Assembly: GCA_045613685.1 (NCBI GenBank)
Contig: JAZLBL010000040.1
Location: forward strand, 1-16,361
Source: Fimenecus sp045613685
GTDB lineage: Bacteria > Bacillota > Clostridia > Oscillospirales > Acutalibacteraceae
Direction of reading: 5' to 3'
Length of the DNA: 16,361 nucleotides
In this document: positions 1-6,952 of the stretch, one piece after another
How positions within the stretch are numbered: the stretch's first letter is position 1
Layout: every line of letters begins with the position of its first letter
Position numbers and translations under genes: made by a program
Notes under the pieces: generated by a model
Database searches by the model: none
What the model was told of the DNA's origin: nothing
What the model saw: only the letters and a program-made list of their open reading frames with translations

Positions 1-530
1 GTATTTTTTGAAAAAACAATATCACCCATTATACATCCATCTGGAATAATACTTCTAAGATTAGTTGAAACATCACCAGTTAATGATAATTCAACCTCTT
101 TATATGTATCAAAGAACACTTCAATATAGGTTGACGAAACAGAAGAAATTATAAATTCGTCAGAACTGTCTGCTGGAGCAACCTTTAGTTGAAGCGTTTT
201 TGTACCTGCACTATCAACATAGTTAGTGTTTGCTTCAACTTGAATATCTTCGGCTTTAAGATTTGACAAAATATACTTCTTACCAGTTACTGTAACATCA
301 ACAGTAAATTCTGATTTGCCAAATATTTGCAATCCAAGCTGTTGTGGAATACTATTTTCAAGATTAATTTTTACCGGTACATTTGTAATCACCGTTTGAA
401 TTTCTGGGCTTTTATCAATAGCAACCCAAACCCAAAGTCCCAAAGAAATTATAAATGATATAACCATTAAGAAGCGGTTATTATCAAGAATATTTTCAAA
501 AGAAAACTTTTTGCTGTTTTTATTCTTCAT
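1..530 (-). CDS. cdaR: CdaR (YbbR-domain regulator of c-di-AMP synthase), partial
   Basis: N-terminal 176 codons; the gene runs off the left edge, so its C-terminus is missing. The product starts MKNKNSKKFSFENILDN and has one strong transmembrane segment at about residues 20-38, ending in the WVWVA stretch typical of YbbR proteins. An extracellular beta-rich part follows: one YbbR repeat at about 45-125 and the start of a second. Known role of the family: a membrane-anchored protein that binds and modulates CdaA from the outside. The ATG (528-530) overlaps the cdaA stop by 11 nt, and a GAGGTGG ribosome binding site sits in the cdaA 3' end, so translation is probably coupled. In many Firmicutes glmM follows cdaR, but that part lies outside the window. 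Identification rests on the hydrophobic N-terminus, the repeat pattern and the cdaA neighbour. Confidence 0.88.
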   Translation of the reverse strand, partial: MKNKNSKKFSFENILDNNRFLMVISFIISLGLWVWVAIDKSPEIQTVITNVPVKINLENSIPQQLGLQIFGKSEFTVDVTVTGKKYILSNLKAEDIQVEANTNYVDSAGTKTLQLKVAPADSSDEFIISSVSSTYIEVFFDTYKEVELSLTGDVSTNLRSIIPDGCIMGDIVFSKN

Positions 531-1392
531 TTTTTCCACCTCTTAATATCTTTTTGATTTTACTGTCATCTTTGCTATTAGTTTTAACAAAATTAGTCAT
601 TAATACTTCTCGAAGCACACCATCAGAAACATCACGCATTAATTTTCCGTTTTCTGCGATTGAAATTGCACCAGTTTCTTCCGAAACCACAGCAATAACT
701 GCATCACTTGTTTCCGACATACCAATAGCTGCTCTGTGACGAGTTCCCAATTCGCTGCTCAAATTATCATTTGAAGTAAGTGGAAGAATACAACCAGCTG
801 CTGTAACTCGCCCATCTTTAATAACTATTGCACCATCATGCATAGGTGCTTTTGGAAAGAAAATATTTTCAATTAATTCAGTTGTTACTTTTGCATCAAG
901 AGTTGTTCCTGTTTTTGTAATTTCACCTAACAAAGATTCTTTTTCAAAAACAATTAAAGCACCAATTTTTTTGTCACTCATATCAACACAGGCTTTACAA
1001 ATGCTATTAATCGAATTCATTGTGTCTTCTTGTTTTTCAAAATCAATTTTATTCTTCAAATTAAATATATTAAACTTTGAAACCGAACTCTTACCAACTC
1101 GTTCAAGAATATGTCTTAATTCAGGTGCAAAAATAATTACAATAATTATAAACAAATTGTTAAAAATGAAATTAAGAATATATTTGCTAACTTCCATATT
1201 CGCAAGGCTAACAATTGCATATATACAAACGAGAATTATCAAGCCTTTTGCCAACTGGATTGCTCGTGTTTCTTTAATTAAACTAATAACACTGAAAATA
1301 ACAAAAGCAACTAAAACTATATCAAGAAAATCACTTATGCTATCAAAAGAAAAGATAGCTTTTTTGAACTGTTCAAAAGCTTCAATAAACAT
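520..1392 (-). CDS. cdaA: Diadenylate cyclase CdaA (DacA), c-di-AMP synthase
   Basis: Membrane enzyme that condenses two ATP into cyclic di-AMP, the second messenger for potassium/osmotic and cell-wall homeostasis in Firmicutes. With the start at 1392 it is 290 aa, slightly longer than the roughly 273 aa of Bacillus CdaA. Three transmembrane segments are visible at about residues 22-40, 47-65 and 72-90. The DAC domain follows at about 125-265, with both catalytic signatures: DGA at 186-188 and GTRHR at 216-220. The reading frame stays open upstream to 1521, but the family N-terminus fits the ATG at 1390-1392. No strong Shine-Dalgarno is visible there (only a GAGAGTGAG-like stretch), and a GTG at 1399-1401 is an alternative start. 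cdaR follows with an 11-nt overlap. The 104-nt gap to the upstream PLP enzyme holds a 13-bp inverted repeat. Confidence 0.95.
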   Translation of the reverse strand: MFIEAFEQFKKAIFSFDSISDFLDIVLVAFVIFSVISLIKETRAIQLAKGLIILVCIYAIVSLANMEVSKYILNFIFNNLFIIIVIIFAPELRHILERVGKSSVSKFNIFNLKNKIDFEKQEDTMNSINSICKACVDMSDKKIGALIVFEKESLLGEITKTGTTLDAKVTTELIENIFFPKAPMHDGAIVIKDGRVTAAGCILPLTSNDNLSSELGTRHRAAIGMSETSDAVIAVVSEETGAISIAENGKLMRDVSDGVLREVLMTNFVKTNSKDDSKIKKILRGGKNEE

Positions 1393-1421
1393 AAAAAACA
1401 CACTCTCACTCTCATAAAAAA

Positions 1422-1485
1422 ATACAATATATTGCAAATATCCGTATAAAAGCATACAGATATACATATTCACAATATATTGTAT
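1422..1485. repeat. 13-bp inverted repeat in the cdaA leader
   Basis: ATACAATATATTG (1422-1434) is the exact reverse complement of CAATATATTGTAT (1473-1485), with 38 nt between the arms. Each arm also contains the 10-bp palindrome CAATATATTG, so the site can equally be read as two copies of one palindromic box 48 bp apart, centre to centre. It lies between the stop of the class-V PLP enzyme gene and the cdaA start. It could be an mRNA hairpin, a pair of operator boxes, or chance in AT-rich DNA. Confidence 0.6.
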
Positions 1486-1496
1486 CACAAGTAATT

Positions 1497-2630
1497 TCAT
1501 TTTGCAATTTTTCTGACACATTTTATTAGAAAATCTATATCTTTTTTTTGCGTAAAAACCGATGGTGAAATTCTAACAGTTCCACTTTCAATTGTATTCA
1601 TCTTTTTATGAGCTAATGGAGCACAATGCAAGCCCGCTCTAACAGCAATATTATAATTAGATAATTTCTCTGCAACATCTTCACTATGCACATTTTCGAT
1701 ATTAAATGATAATATTGGAGCATAACTTTCATAACCATTATTATATAAGTTTATATTGCAAACATTCACAAGTTCTTTATATAAATATTGAATAAGTTTT
1801 TTCTCGTGATTATATATTTTCTTAACACCAATTTTGTTAACAAAATCCAATCCATATCCCAATGCAATTATACCTTGAACATTTGGTGTACCACTCTCAA
1901 ATCTATCAGGAACAATATCTGGTTGAACAGCTAACACCGAATCGCTTCCTGTCCCACCTTCAATTATTGTATTCATAACAATATTGTCTTTAATAATCAT
2001 AAAACCAGTGCCAGTTGAACCATACAGTCCTTTATGACCCGCGCAACAAAGAATATCTATATTGTCTTTGTTCATACTTATTGGAATTATTCCACCAATT
2101 TGTGCAGCATCTAGAACAAATAATATTTTATTCTTATGCGCTAATTGTGAGAGCCTTTTATATGGTGTTATTATTCCAAAAACATTTGATGCACCAGTAC
2201 AAATAATTGCAATAGTGTTTTTTCTAATGTAATCAGAAAAATTTTGAATTGTTCTAATATCATCACAATCAACCTGAGCAATAGAATAATCACAAATTCC
2301 ATCGAATTTTAGTTTTTCAACAGTTCTCAAAACAGAGTTATGCTCTAAATCAGATATTATAAAGTGACCACCTTTTTTAGCTATACCTTTAATCGCCATA
2401 TTTAAAGCCATAGTGCAATTATAAGTGAAAACTACATTTTCGGGATTATTGCAATCAAAAAAATCACATAAATCCTTTCTCACATTAAAAATCTGTTCAG
2501 TTGTATCTATTGCCATATTATAAAATCCACGACCAGCGTTAGCTCCATAGTCATAAAACGATTTTTTAAAAGAATCGACAACAGTTTTTGGCTTAGGATA
2601 GGTTGTTGCACTATTATCTAAATATATCAT
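1497..2630 (-). CDS. Class-V PLP enzyme, cysteine desulfurase / selenocysteine lyase-like
   Basis: A 377-aa fold-type I PLP enzyme of the NifS/IscS/SufS superfamily, expected to remove sulfur (or selenium) from cysteine (or selenocysteine) as a protein-bound persulfide. Visible residues: MIYLDNSATT at the N-terminus, H97 in EHNSV, D174 and Q177 in LDAAQIGG, the Schiff-base lysine K200 in AGHKGLYG, and the catalytic-loop cysteine C336 in RAGLHCAPLAH. The start just before YLDNSATT and the overall length match the short subfamily I recall as TIGR01977, whose exact function is unsettled. The start codon overlaps the stop of the DUF3343 gene (ATGA at 2627-2630), so the two are translationally coupled. 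No iscU or sufU scaffold is adjacent, so a role in general Fe-S assembly is less likely than delivery to a dedicated acceptor. The enzyme class is certain; the substrate is inferred. Confidence 0.9.
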   Translation of the reverse strand: MIYLDNSATTYPKPKTVVDSFKKSFYDYGANAGRGFYNMAIDTTEQIFNVRKDLCDFFDCNNPENVVFTYNCTMALNMAIKGIAKKGGHFIISDLEHNSVLRTVEKLKFDGICDYSIAQVDCDDIRTIQNFSDYIRKNTIAIICTGASNVFGIITPYKRLSQLAHKNKILFVLDAAQIGGIIPISMNKDNIDILCCAGHKGLYGSTGTGFMIIKDNIVMNTIIEGGTGSDSVLAVQPDIVPDRFESGTPNVQGIIALGYGLDFVNKIGVKKIYNHEKKLIQYLYKELVNVCNINLYNNGYESYAPILSFNIENVHSEDVAEKLSNYNIAVRAGLHCAPLAHKKMNTIESGTVRISPSVFTQKKDIDFLIKCVRKIAK

Positions 2631-2842
2631 CGAACCAACTCATATCCTAAATATTTTACCTTGTTAACATCAAGTCTTATAGTAACACGGCTTATATCAC
2701 CAATAAAGTTTATACTGTATCCACAACCCTCATTTTTTGTGGGATTTGTATTTTTATTTATTTTTGCTTTATATCCCATATTTTCAATTATCTCTTTTGC
2801 TTTTAGGGCATGTGTAACAGAAGAAAATTTAATTTTATACAT
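2627..2842 (-). CDS. DUF3343 protein, putative sulfur/selenium carrier
   Basis: A 71-aa protein of the DUF3343 family (PF11823), which I recall being described as a putative Se/S carrier. It has the typical features: the N-terminal MYKIKFSSVTHALKAKEII helix-forming segment, then a GCGYSI motif with a single cysteine, C40, as the candidate acceptor for a persulfide or perselenide. An AGGGTG ribosome binding site lies 8 nt before the ATG. The gene starts about 35 nt after the ispF terminator hairpin, so a promoter should lie in 2843-2880. Only a TATAGT-like -10 is seen, without a convincing -35. The 4-nt overlap with the PLP enzyme gene suggests the two products work together, with the enzyme loading sulfur or selenium on C40. 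That is inference: the family has no firmly established biochemical function that I know of. Confidence 0.85.
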   Translation of the reverse strand: MYKIKFSSVTHALKAKEIIENMGYKAKINKNTNPTKNEGCGYSINFIGDISRVTIRLDVNKVKYLGYELVR

Positions 2843-2869
2843 AATTTATCACCCTATTACACTATATGA

Positions 2870-2902
2870 TAAAAAGAAAAAAAGGCTCATAAGAGCCCTT
2901 TT
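2870..2902 (-). terminator. Intrinsic terminator after ispF
   Basis: On the minus strand, directly after the ispF stop, AAGGGCTC-TTAT-GAGCCTTT forms an 8-bp stem (one G-U pair) with a 4-nt loop, followed by a T-rich tract (TTTTTTTCTTTTT). It ends the aspT-ispD-ispF operon. Confidence 0.88.
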
Positions 2903-3398
2903 ATATAAATTTAATATTCTTTTTATCTTCGACAAGACAAACACAATGAGCTGAAATACCTTCTTTTGAACCTGTAAAACCAAGTTTTTCTTCAGTAGTT
3001 GCTTTTACACTTACTTGACGAATAGGTATGCCAAGTGCTTTAGAAATATTCAATCTCATATCATCAATAAATGGTGCAAGTTTTGGTGCCTGAGCAATAA
3101 CAGTTGCATCAATGTTATTAATTGTAAATCCATAAGATTTTATGATTTCAACGACTTTTTTCAAAAGTTCAAGACTATCAGCATCTTTAAAGTTTTCATC
3201 TGTATCAGGAAAATGTTTACCAATATCACCCAATGCACATGCACCAAGAAGAGAATCGGAAATGGCGTGAAGCAGTACATCGGCATCTGAATGCCCTAAC
3301 AGACCAATTCCATTATTTTCGATTTCTACGCCACCAAGAATTAGTTTTCGCCCTTCAACCAAACGATGAACATCATATCCATGACCTATTCTAAGCAT
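2901..3398 (-). CDS. ispF: 2-C-methyl-D-erythritol 2,4-cyclodiphosphate synthase
   Basis: Fifth enzyme of the MEP isoprenoid pathway: converts CDP-ME 2-phosphate to ME-cPP with release of CMP. The 165-aa product has the full signature: GHGYDVHR with metal ligands D9 and H11, HSDADVLLHAISD with the third metal ligand H44, GDIGKHFPDTD at 58-68, and KATTEEKLGFTG at 132-143. It is a few residues longer than the usual ~157, from a short lysine-rich C-terminal tail. The ATG sits 1 nt after the ispD stop, and its AGGAG ribosome binding site is inside the last ispD codons, giving tight co-expression. Bacterial IspD and IspF are sometimes fused; here they are separate, in the order ispD-ispF. Confidence 0.97.
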   Translation of the reverse strand: MLRIGHGYDVHRLVEGRKLILGGVEIENNGIGLLGHSDADVLLHAISDSLLGACALGDIGKHFPDTDENFKDADSLELLKKVVEIIKSYGFTINNIDATVIAQAPKLAPFIDDMRLNISKALGIPIRQVSVKATTEEKLGFTGSKEGISAHCVCLVEDKKNIKFI

Positions 3399-3399
3399 A

Positions 3400-4110
3400 T
3401 TATTTTCTCCTACGATTAAGATAATTTTCTGCTAATTCAATGTCTTCAGGTGTAGTGATTTTAATATTTTCGTAATCACCGTCAACAAATTTAACTGTTT
3501 TACCAAACGCTTCAATAAGCATACAGTCATCGGTAAAATCTTTACTGTTTTCTACTGTATTTACTGCATCGAGATATAACTTTTTATCAAAGACCTGTGG
3601 TGTCTGAATAAAGCGCATATAAGCTCTGTCTGGTGTATCAATAATATTATCATTGTCGTCAACAACCTTAACGGTATCTTTAACCTTAACACCTGTCGCA
3701 GCAGCACCATATTCTGCAGCCACTTTAATTGTTTCTTCAATAACTTTAAGAGTTACAAGTGGTCTTGCACCATCGTGAATTACAACTAGATCAGCAATAT
3801 TTGATGTTGCAGTAACACCTTCATAAACACTTAATTGTCTTGTTTCTCCACCACAAACGATATTAAAAACCTTTGAAAAATTATATTTCTCAACAAGTTT
3901 TGCTATTTCGTCAATATCAGATTCACGAGTAACAATAATAATTTCGTCAATCATTGGGCATTTTTGAAACATATTTATAGTGTTAGCAATAACAGGCGCA
4001 CCATCAAGTTTTAAAAACTGCTTGTTTATACCACCCATTCGAGTTGAATTACCAGCCGAAACAATTACGGCAGAAACAACTTTATTCACATTTTCCGTAA
4101 TTTTCGACAT
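3400..4110 (-). CDS. ispD: 2-C-methyl-D-erythritol 4-phosphate cytidylyltransferase
   Basis: Third step of the MEP pathway: transfers CMP from CTP to MEP. The 236-aa product has the nucleotidyltransferase P-loop-like motif SAGNSTRMGG (18-27) with K30 in the following NKQF, IHDGARP at 111-117 (a variant of the common HDAARP), the TPDRAYMRFIQTPQVF stretch at 159-174, and the C-terminal ENIKITTPED with K217. About 9 extra N-terminal residues precede the first strand. The ATG has a GAGGTG ribosome binding site 8 nt upstream, right behind the aspT stop (13-nt spacing). It is the middle gene of the aspT-ispD-ispF operon. The aminotransferase has no direct metabolic link to the MEP pathway that I can name. 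Confidence 0.96.
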   Translation of the reverse strand: MSKITENVNKVVSAVIVSAGNSTRMGGINKQFLKLDGAPVIANTINMFQKCPMIDEIIIVTRESDIDEIAKLVEKYNFSKVFNIVCGGETRQLSVYEGVTATSNIADLVVIHDGARPLVTLKVIEETIKVAAEYGAAATGVKVKDTVKVVDDNDNIIDTPDRAYMRFIQTPQVFDKKLYLDAVNTVENSKDFTDDCMLIEAFGKTVKFVDGDYENIKITTPEDIELAENYLNRRRK

Positions 4111-4123
4111 AGTAACACCTCGG

Positions 4124-5392
4124 TTATATTAATGCTTCGATCGCAGCAAGTTTTGCACAGAGACAAAAAACTTCCATAGCCTTCTTTAAGTTTTCAACTG
4201 ATGGGAATGTTGGTGCAATACGAATATTTTTATCGTCAGGGTCAATACCATAAGGATATGTCGCACCTACAGTTGTGAGTACAAGTCCTGCATCTTTACA
4301 AAGCTCACCAATTCTCTTTGCACTAGAGCCAGCAGTATCATAACTGATAAAATATCCACCCTTAGATTCAACCCATTTGCCAATACCAAGAGGTTTGATT
4401 TCACTTGCAAGCATATCAAGAACAATCTGGAATTTTGGTGCAATGATTTCTGCATGTTTTTGCATATATGACTTAATTCCTTCAACGTCTTTTAAATATT
4501 TTACATGTCTAAGTTGATTGAGTTTATCATAACTAATTGTCTGAAAATTAAGTCTTTTCTTAATTTCTGCAATGTTATTATCAGACGCAGCAATTGCAGA
4601 AACACCAGCACCTGGGAATGTGATTTTTGAAGTAGATGTAAACTCAACAAAATAATCTTCTGTTCCAAAGTCTTTGCAAGCATCAAAAATATTCAAAAGT
4701 TTATCAGGTGTATCTGTTAATTCGTGAACAATATACGCATTATCCCAAATCACCCTAAAATCTTTTGCAGCTGGTTTTAAACTTGCTAATGCTCTAACTT
4801 TCTCATCACTATAAGTTACACCTGTTGGATTAGAATATTTAGGTACACAGAACATACCTTTAACCATTGGGTCTTTAACAAGCTCTGCGATTTTTTCAAC
4901 ATTTGGACCGTTATCATCCATTTCAACAGAAATCATTTCAATACCAAAGAATTCTGTAATAGCAAAATGTCTGTCATAACCAGGAACATTGCAGATAAAT
5001 TTAACCTTACCTTGTTTTGACCAAGGTTCGCATCCGGCAACACCTAAATACATGCACTGATTAAGATAGTCATACATAAGATTAAGACTTGATGAACCAC
5101 CAATAATTATGTTTTTCGCATCAACCTGAAGCATATCAGCAAAAAGTTTTTTACACTCAGGGATTCCATCAAGCACACCATAGTTACGACAATCAAAGCC
5201 ATTATCTGCTTTGCAATCATCAGCATCAACCATTATATTGAGCATATCAACTGATAAATCAAGTTGGTCTGCGCCTGGTTTACCACGAGACATATCAAGT
5301 GACAAACCAAGTGTTTTTATTTCTTCATATTCTTTTTCAAGTTCGTTTTTAAGAGAAACAAGTTCATCTCTGCTCATTTCATTATAAAGCAT
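4124..5392 (-). CDS. Aspartate aminotransferase, AspT/MocR-like class (type Ic)
   Basis: A 422-aa fold-type I PLP aminotransferase of the family I recall as PF12897, which includes mycobacterial Rv3722c and corynebacterial AspT. The expected reaction is aspartate + 2-oxoglutarate to oxaloacetate + glutamate. Features: the family-specific SRGKPGADQLDLS (35-47), GGSSSLNLMYD (98-108) at the phosphate-binding region, YSNPTG with N188, WDNAY with D217, the Schiff-base lysine K256 in TSTSKITFPGAG, and the substrate-carboxylate arginine R391 in NIRIAPTFPS. The start is supported by a GGAGGTT site 7 nt upstream, and a consensus promoter lies at 5422-5450. It is the first gene of an operon with ispD and ispF. 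Substrate choice is by family; aspartate is most likely but not proven by sequence. Confidence 0.9.
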   Translation of the reverse strand: MLYNEMSRDELVSLKNELEKEYEEIKTLGLSLDMSRGKPGADQLDLSVDMLNIMVDADDCKADNGFDCRNYGVLDGIPECKKLFADMLQVDAKNIIIGGSSSLNLMYDYLNQCMYLGVAGCEPWSKQGKVKFICNVPGYDRHFAITEFFGIEMISVEMDDNGPNVEKIAELVKDPMVKGMFCVPKYSNPTGVTYSDEKVRALASLKPAAKDFRVIWDNAYIVHELTDTPDKLLNIFDACKDFGTEDYFVEFTSTSKITFPGAGVSAIAASDNNIAEIKKRLNFQTISYDKLNQLRHVKYLKDVEGIKSYMQKHAEIIAPKFQIVLDMLASEIKPLGIGKWVESKGGYFISYDTAGSSAKRIGELCKDAGLVLTTVGATYPYGIDPDDKNIRIAPTFPSVENLKKAMEVFCLCAKLAAIEALI

Positions 5393-5397
5393 GGGAT

Positions 5398-5450
5398 AAC
5401 CTCCAAAAATATATTCGATATATTATATAGTACCAACCCGTTTTTTGCAA
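5398..5450 (-). promoter_or_regulatory. Promoter and RBS of aspT-ispD-ispF
   Basis: On the minus strand, -35 TTGCAA (5445-5450) and -10 TATAAT (5422-5427) are separated by exactly 17 bp. A start near 5415 would give a short leader. The GGAGGTT ribosome binding site is at 5398-5404. This is a strong housekeeping-sigma promoter. Confidence 0.8.
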
Positions 5451-5507
5451 GTACAAATGCAAAAAAATGCATAATTTATTATATTCAAACTCAATAGCAC
5501 ATCATTT

Positions 5508-5535
5508 TTGAATAATCAAACAAAAAATTATTCAA
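5508..5535 (-). repeat. AT-rich hairpin just past the sulfatase stop
   Basis: TTGAATAAT (5508-5516) and ATTATTCAA (5527-5535) form a 9-bp inverted repeat with a 10-nt loop, ending directly beside the sulfatase stop codon. Read in the direction of sulfatase transcription, no U-tract follows and the stem has one G-C pair, so it is at best a weak 3' end or processing hairpin. The rest of 5451-5507 shows nothing I can assign. Confidence 0.4.
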
Positions 5536-6834
5536 TTATTTTCGTTTTATGAAAACTCGTGGTAAAATTCTTGGAGTTTTACCTTCGATTTTTTCAATTT
5601 GGTTAATCAACAATGATTTTAAAGAGTTTTTTATTTGCACATATTCTTTTGATTTTATAAGATTATTCTTTTGTGCAGCGTCTATTGTATTATCATAAAG
5701 ATAATCTTCAAAATAGATTTTTGAACTTGATGATAAAAACTTTGCGCAAGAAACCGAATATGTATAATCTTTAGTTCTTATAGCTCGTCCGCATTGACTT
5801 TCACTGATTTGAACAAAAGCAAAACCATAGTCACCTTTTTCTTGTAAAGCTTCTCCTTGATAGTGTTCAGGGGGATATATTAAACCCGAATAAAGTATTG
5901 TTGGTGGTAGGTCAATTAAGCTAACCATTTTATTTTCAATTTTTCCTTTTGTGAATCCCTTCCCTTTTATTACAAGTGGGATATGAATCGATGAGTCGTG
6001 ACAACTTCTTTTATACTCGCCATTCCTTGTTTGGAAATGGCATCCGTGGTCAGATGTATAGATAATGGTTGTATTATCATAAATTCCTTTTTTCTTTAAC
6101 ACATCTATCAGTCTACCGAGATTATCATCAATACTTTCGATAGCAGCAAGATAATCCGGATATTGCTCTTTATAGTTCCCGTTAAAACAAGTTAGGTCTT
6201 CTGGTATGCTATAATCTTTGTATTTTTCAATCTTATCTTTTGGTCCTTCAAACTTGTTATGGTCATTCTGATGATGTGGCTCAAGTTGTGAAACGAAGAG
6301 AAAAAAAGGCTTTTCGCCATTATGATTTTCAATATATTCTATTGCAAAATCATTTATTCTGTCAGCACGATACCCCGTAAAATCTATTTTATTTCCTTTT
6401 TCATCAAATATATAACCATCATATCCGTGAGAAGTAAATTCAAGCACATCCGCACCACGAAAATATTTATAACCATAAAGCCTGTTTTCTGGAATCGCAG
6501 TTTTTTCGCATCTAATATTTTCTCCACCATTTTTACCGGACGCTAAGTGCAATTTACCTATATAAGCCGTATCATAACCATCTTCATTAAAATAATCCGC
6601 AAGTGATTTGGCATCGTTACGAAGTGGTATTCCGTTTATATGACAACCACATTCAGTTGGATACACACCGGTCTGCAAACTAGCTCTTGCAGGTCCACAA
6701 ACTGGTTGACAAGTATAACAATTATCAAAGAAAGTGCCTTCATCTGCTAATGCCATTAAGTTTGGCATTATTTCAGGAGTTAAAGTGTCATATCTTTGTT
6801 GGTCTGAAAAATAGAAAATAATATTTTGTTTCAT
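5536..6834 (-). CDS. Sulfatase family hydrolase (Cys-type formylglycine)
   Basis: A 432-aa alkaline-phosphatase-superfamily sulfatase, hydrolysing a sulfate ester (substrate unknown). Visible: N-terminal metal site NIIFYFSDQQRYD (D11), the formylglycine motif VCGPARASLQTG with C46 (C-x-P-x-R), GKLHL (K94, H96), QLEPHH around 183-188, YTSDHG (D262, H263), and GEYKRS (K275). C46 must be oxidised to formylglycine; in anaerobes this is normally done by a radical-SAM anSME enzyme, which is not in this window. No signal peptide or membrane segment is seen, so the protein is predicted cytoplasmic and would act on imported or small substrates. The ATG at 6832-6834 is chosen because a GGAG site lies 8 nt upstream and the in-frame ATG at 6864 falls within the -10 box. 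The gene is divergent from manA. Phosphonate or phosphodiester hydrolysis is a less likely alternative. Confidence 0.88.
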   Translation of the reverse strand: MKQNIIFYFSDQQRYDTLTPEIMPNLMALADEGTFFDNCYTCQPVCGPARASLQTGVYPTECGCHINGIPLRNDAKSLADYFNEDGYDTAYIGKLHLASGKNGGENIRCEKTAIPENRLYGYKYFRGADVLEFTSHGYDGYIFDEKGNKIDFTGYRADRINDFAIEYIENHNGEKPFFLFVSQLEPHHQNDHNKFEGPKDKIEKYKDYSIPEDLTCFNGNYKEQYPDYLAAIESIDDNLGRLIDVLKKKGIYDNTTIIYTSDHGCHFQTRNGEYKRSCHDSSIHIPLVIKGKGFTKGKIENKMVSLIDLPPTILYSGLIYPPEHYQGEALQEKGDYGFAFVQISESQCGRAIRTKDYTYSVSCAKFLSSSSKIYFEDYLYDNTIDAAQKNNLIKSKEYVQIKNSLKSLLINQIEKIEGKTPRILPRVFIKRK

Positions 6835-6862
6835 GTTTTTGCTCCATTCATTTATTAAAAAC

Positions 6863-6890
6863 ATTATATCATAATAAATAGATTTTACAA
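6863..6890 (-). promoter_or_regulatory. Promoter of the sulfatase gene
   Basis: On the minus strand, -35 TTGTAA (6885-6890), a 16-bp spacer, and -10 TATAAT (6863-6868). The predicted start near 6856 leaves a ~20-nt leader before the ATG at 6834, which rules out the upstream in-frame ATG at 6864. Confidence 0.68.
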
Positions 6891-6897
6891 TGAATTA

Positions 6898-6947
6898 TTG
6901 AAAAAATCAGCATTATATGTTAGAATTATTTGATTTTATTTAAGGAG
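6898..6947 (+). promoter_or_regulatory. Promoter and RBS of manA-MFS
   Basis: On the plus strand, -35 TTGAAA (6898-6903), a 17-bp spacer, and -10 TAGAAT (6921-6926). The AAGGAG ribosome binding site is at 6942-6947. The -35 lies only 7 bp from the -35 of the divergent sulfatase promoter. Confidence 0.72.
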
Positions 6948-6952
6948 ATTTT

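Noticed and set aside
971..1417. Long open frames on the strand opposite cdaA and other genes
   Set aside because: They are antisense to strongly identified genes, show no family resemblance and lack ribosome binding sites; they come from low stop-codon density on the complementary strand.
1393..1521. In-frame upstream extension of cdaA to 1521
   Set aside because: It would overlap the PLP enzyme gene and add 43 residues absent from the family; the family N-terminus fits the ATG at 1392.
5457..5472. ATGCA-A6-TGCAT short palindrome near the aspT promoter
   Set aside because: Only 5 bp per arm in AT-rich DNA, no U-tract, and upstream of the -35; nothing supports a function.
6835..6864. Upstream ATG (6864) as sulfatase start
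   Set aside because: It falls in the -10 box, upstream of the predicted transcription start; the ATG at 6834 has a proper GGAG site.
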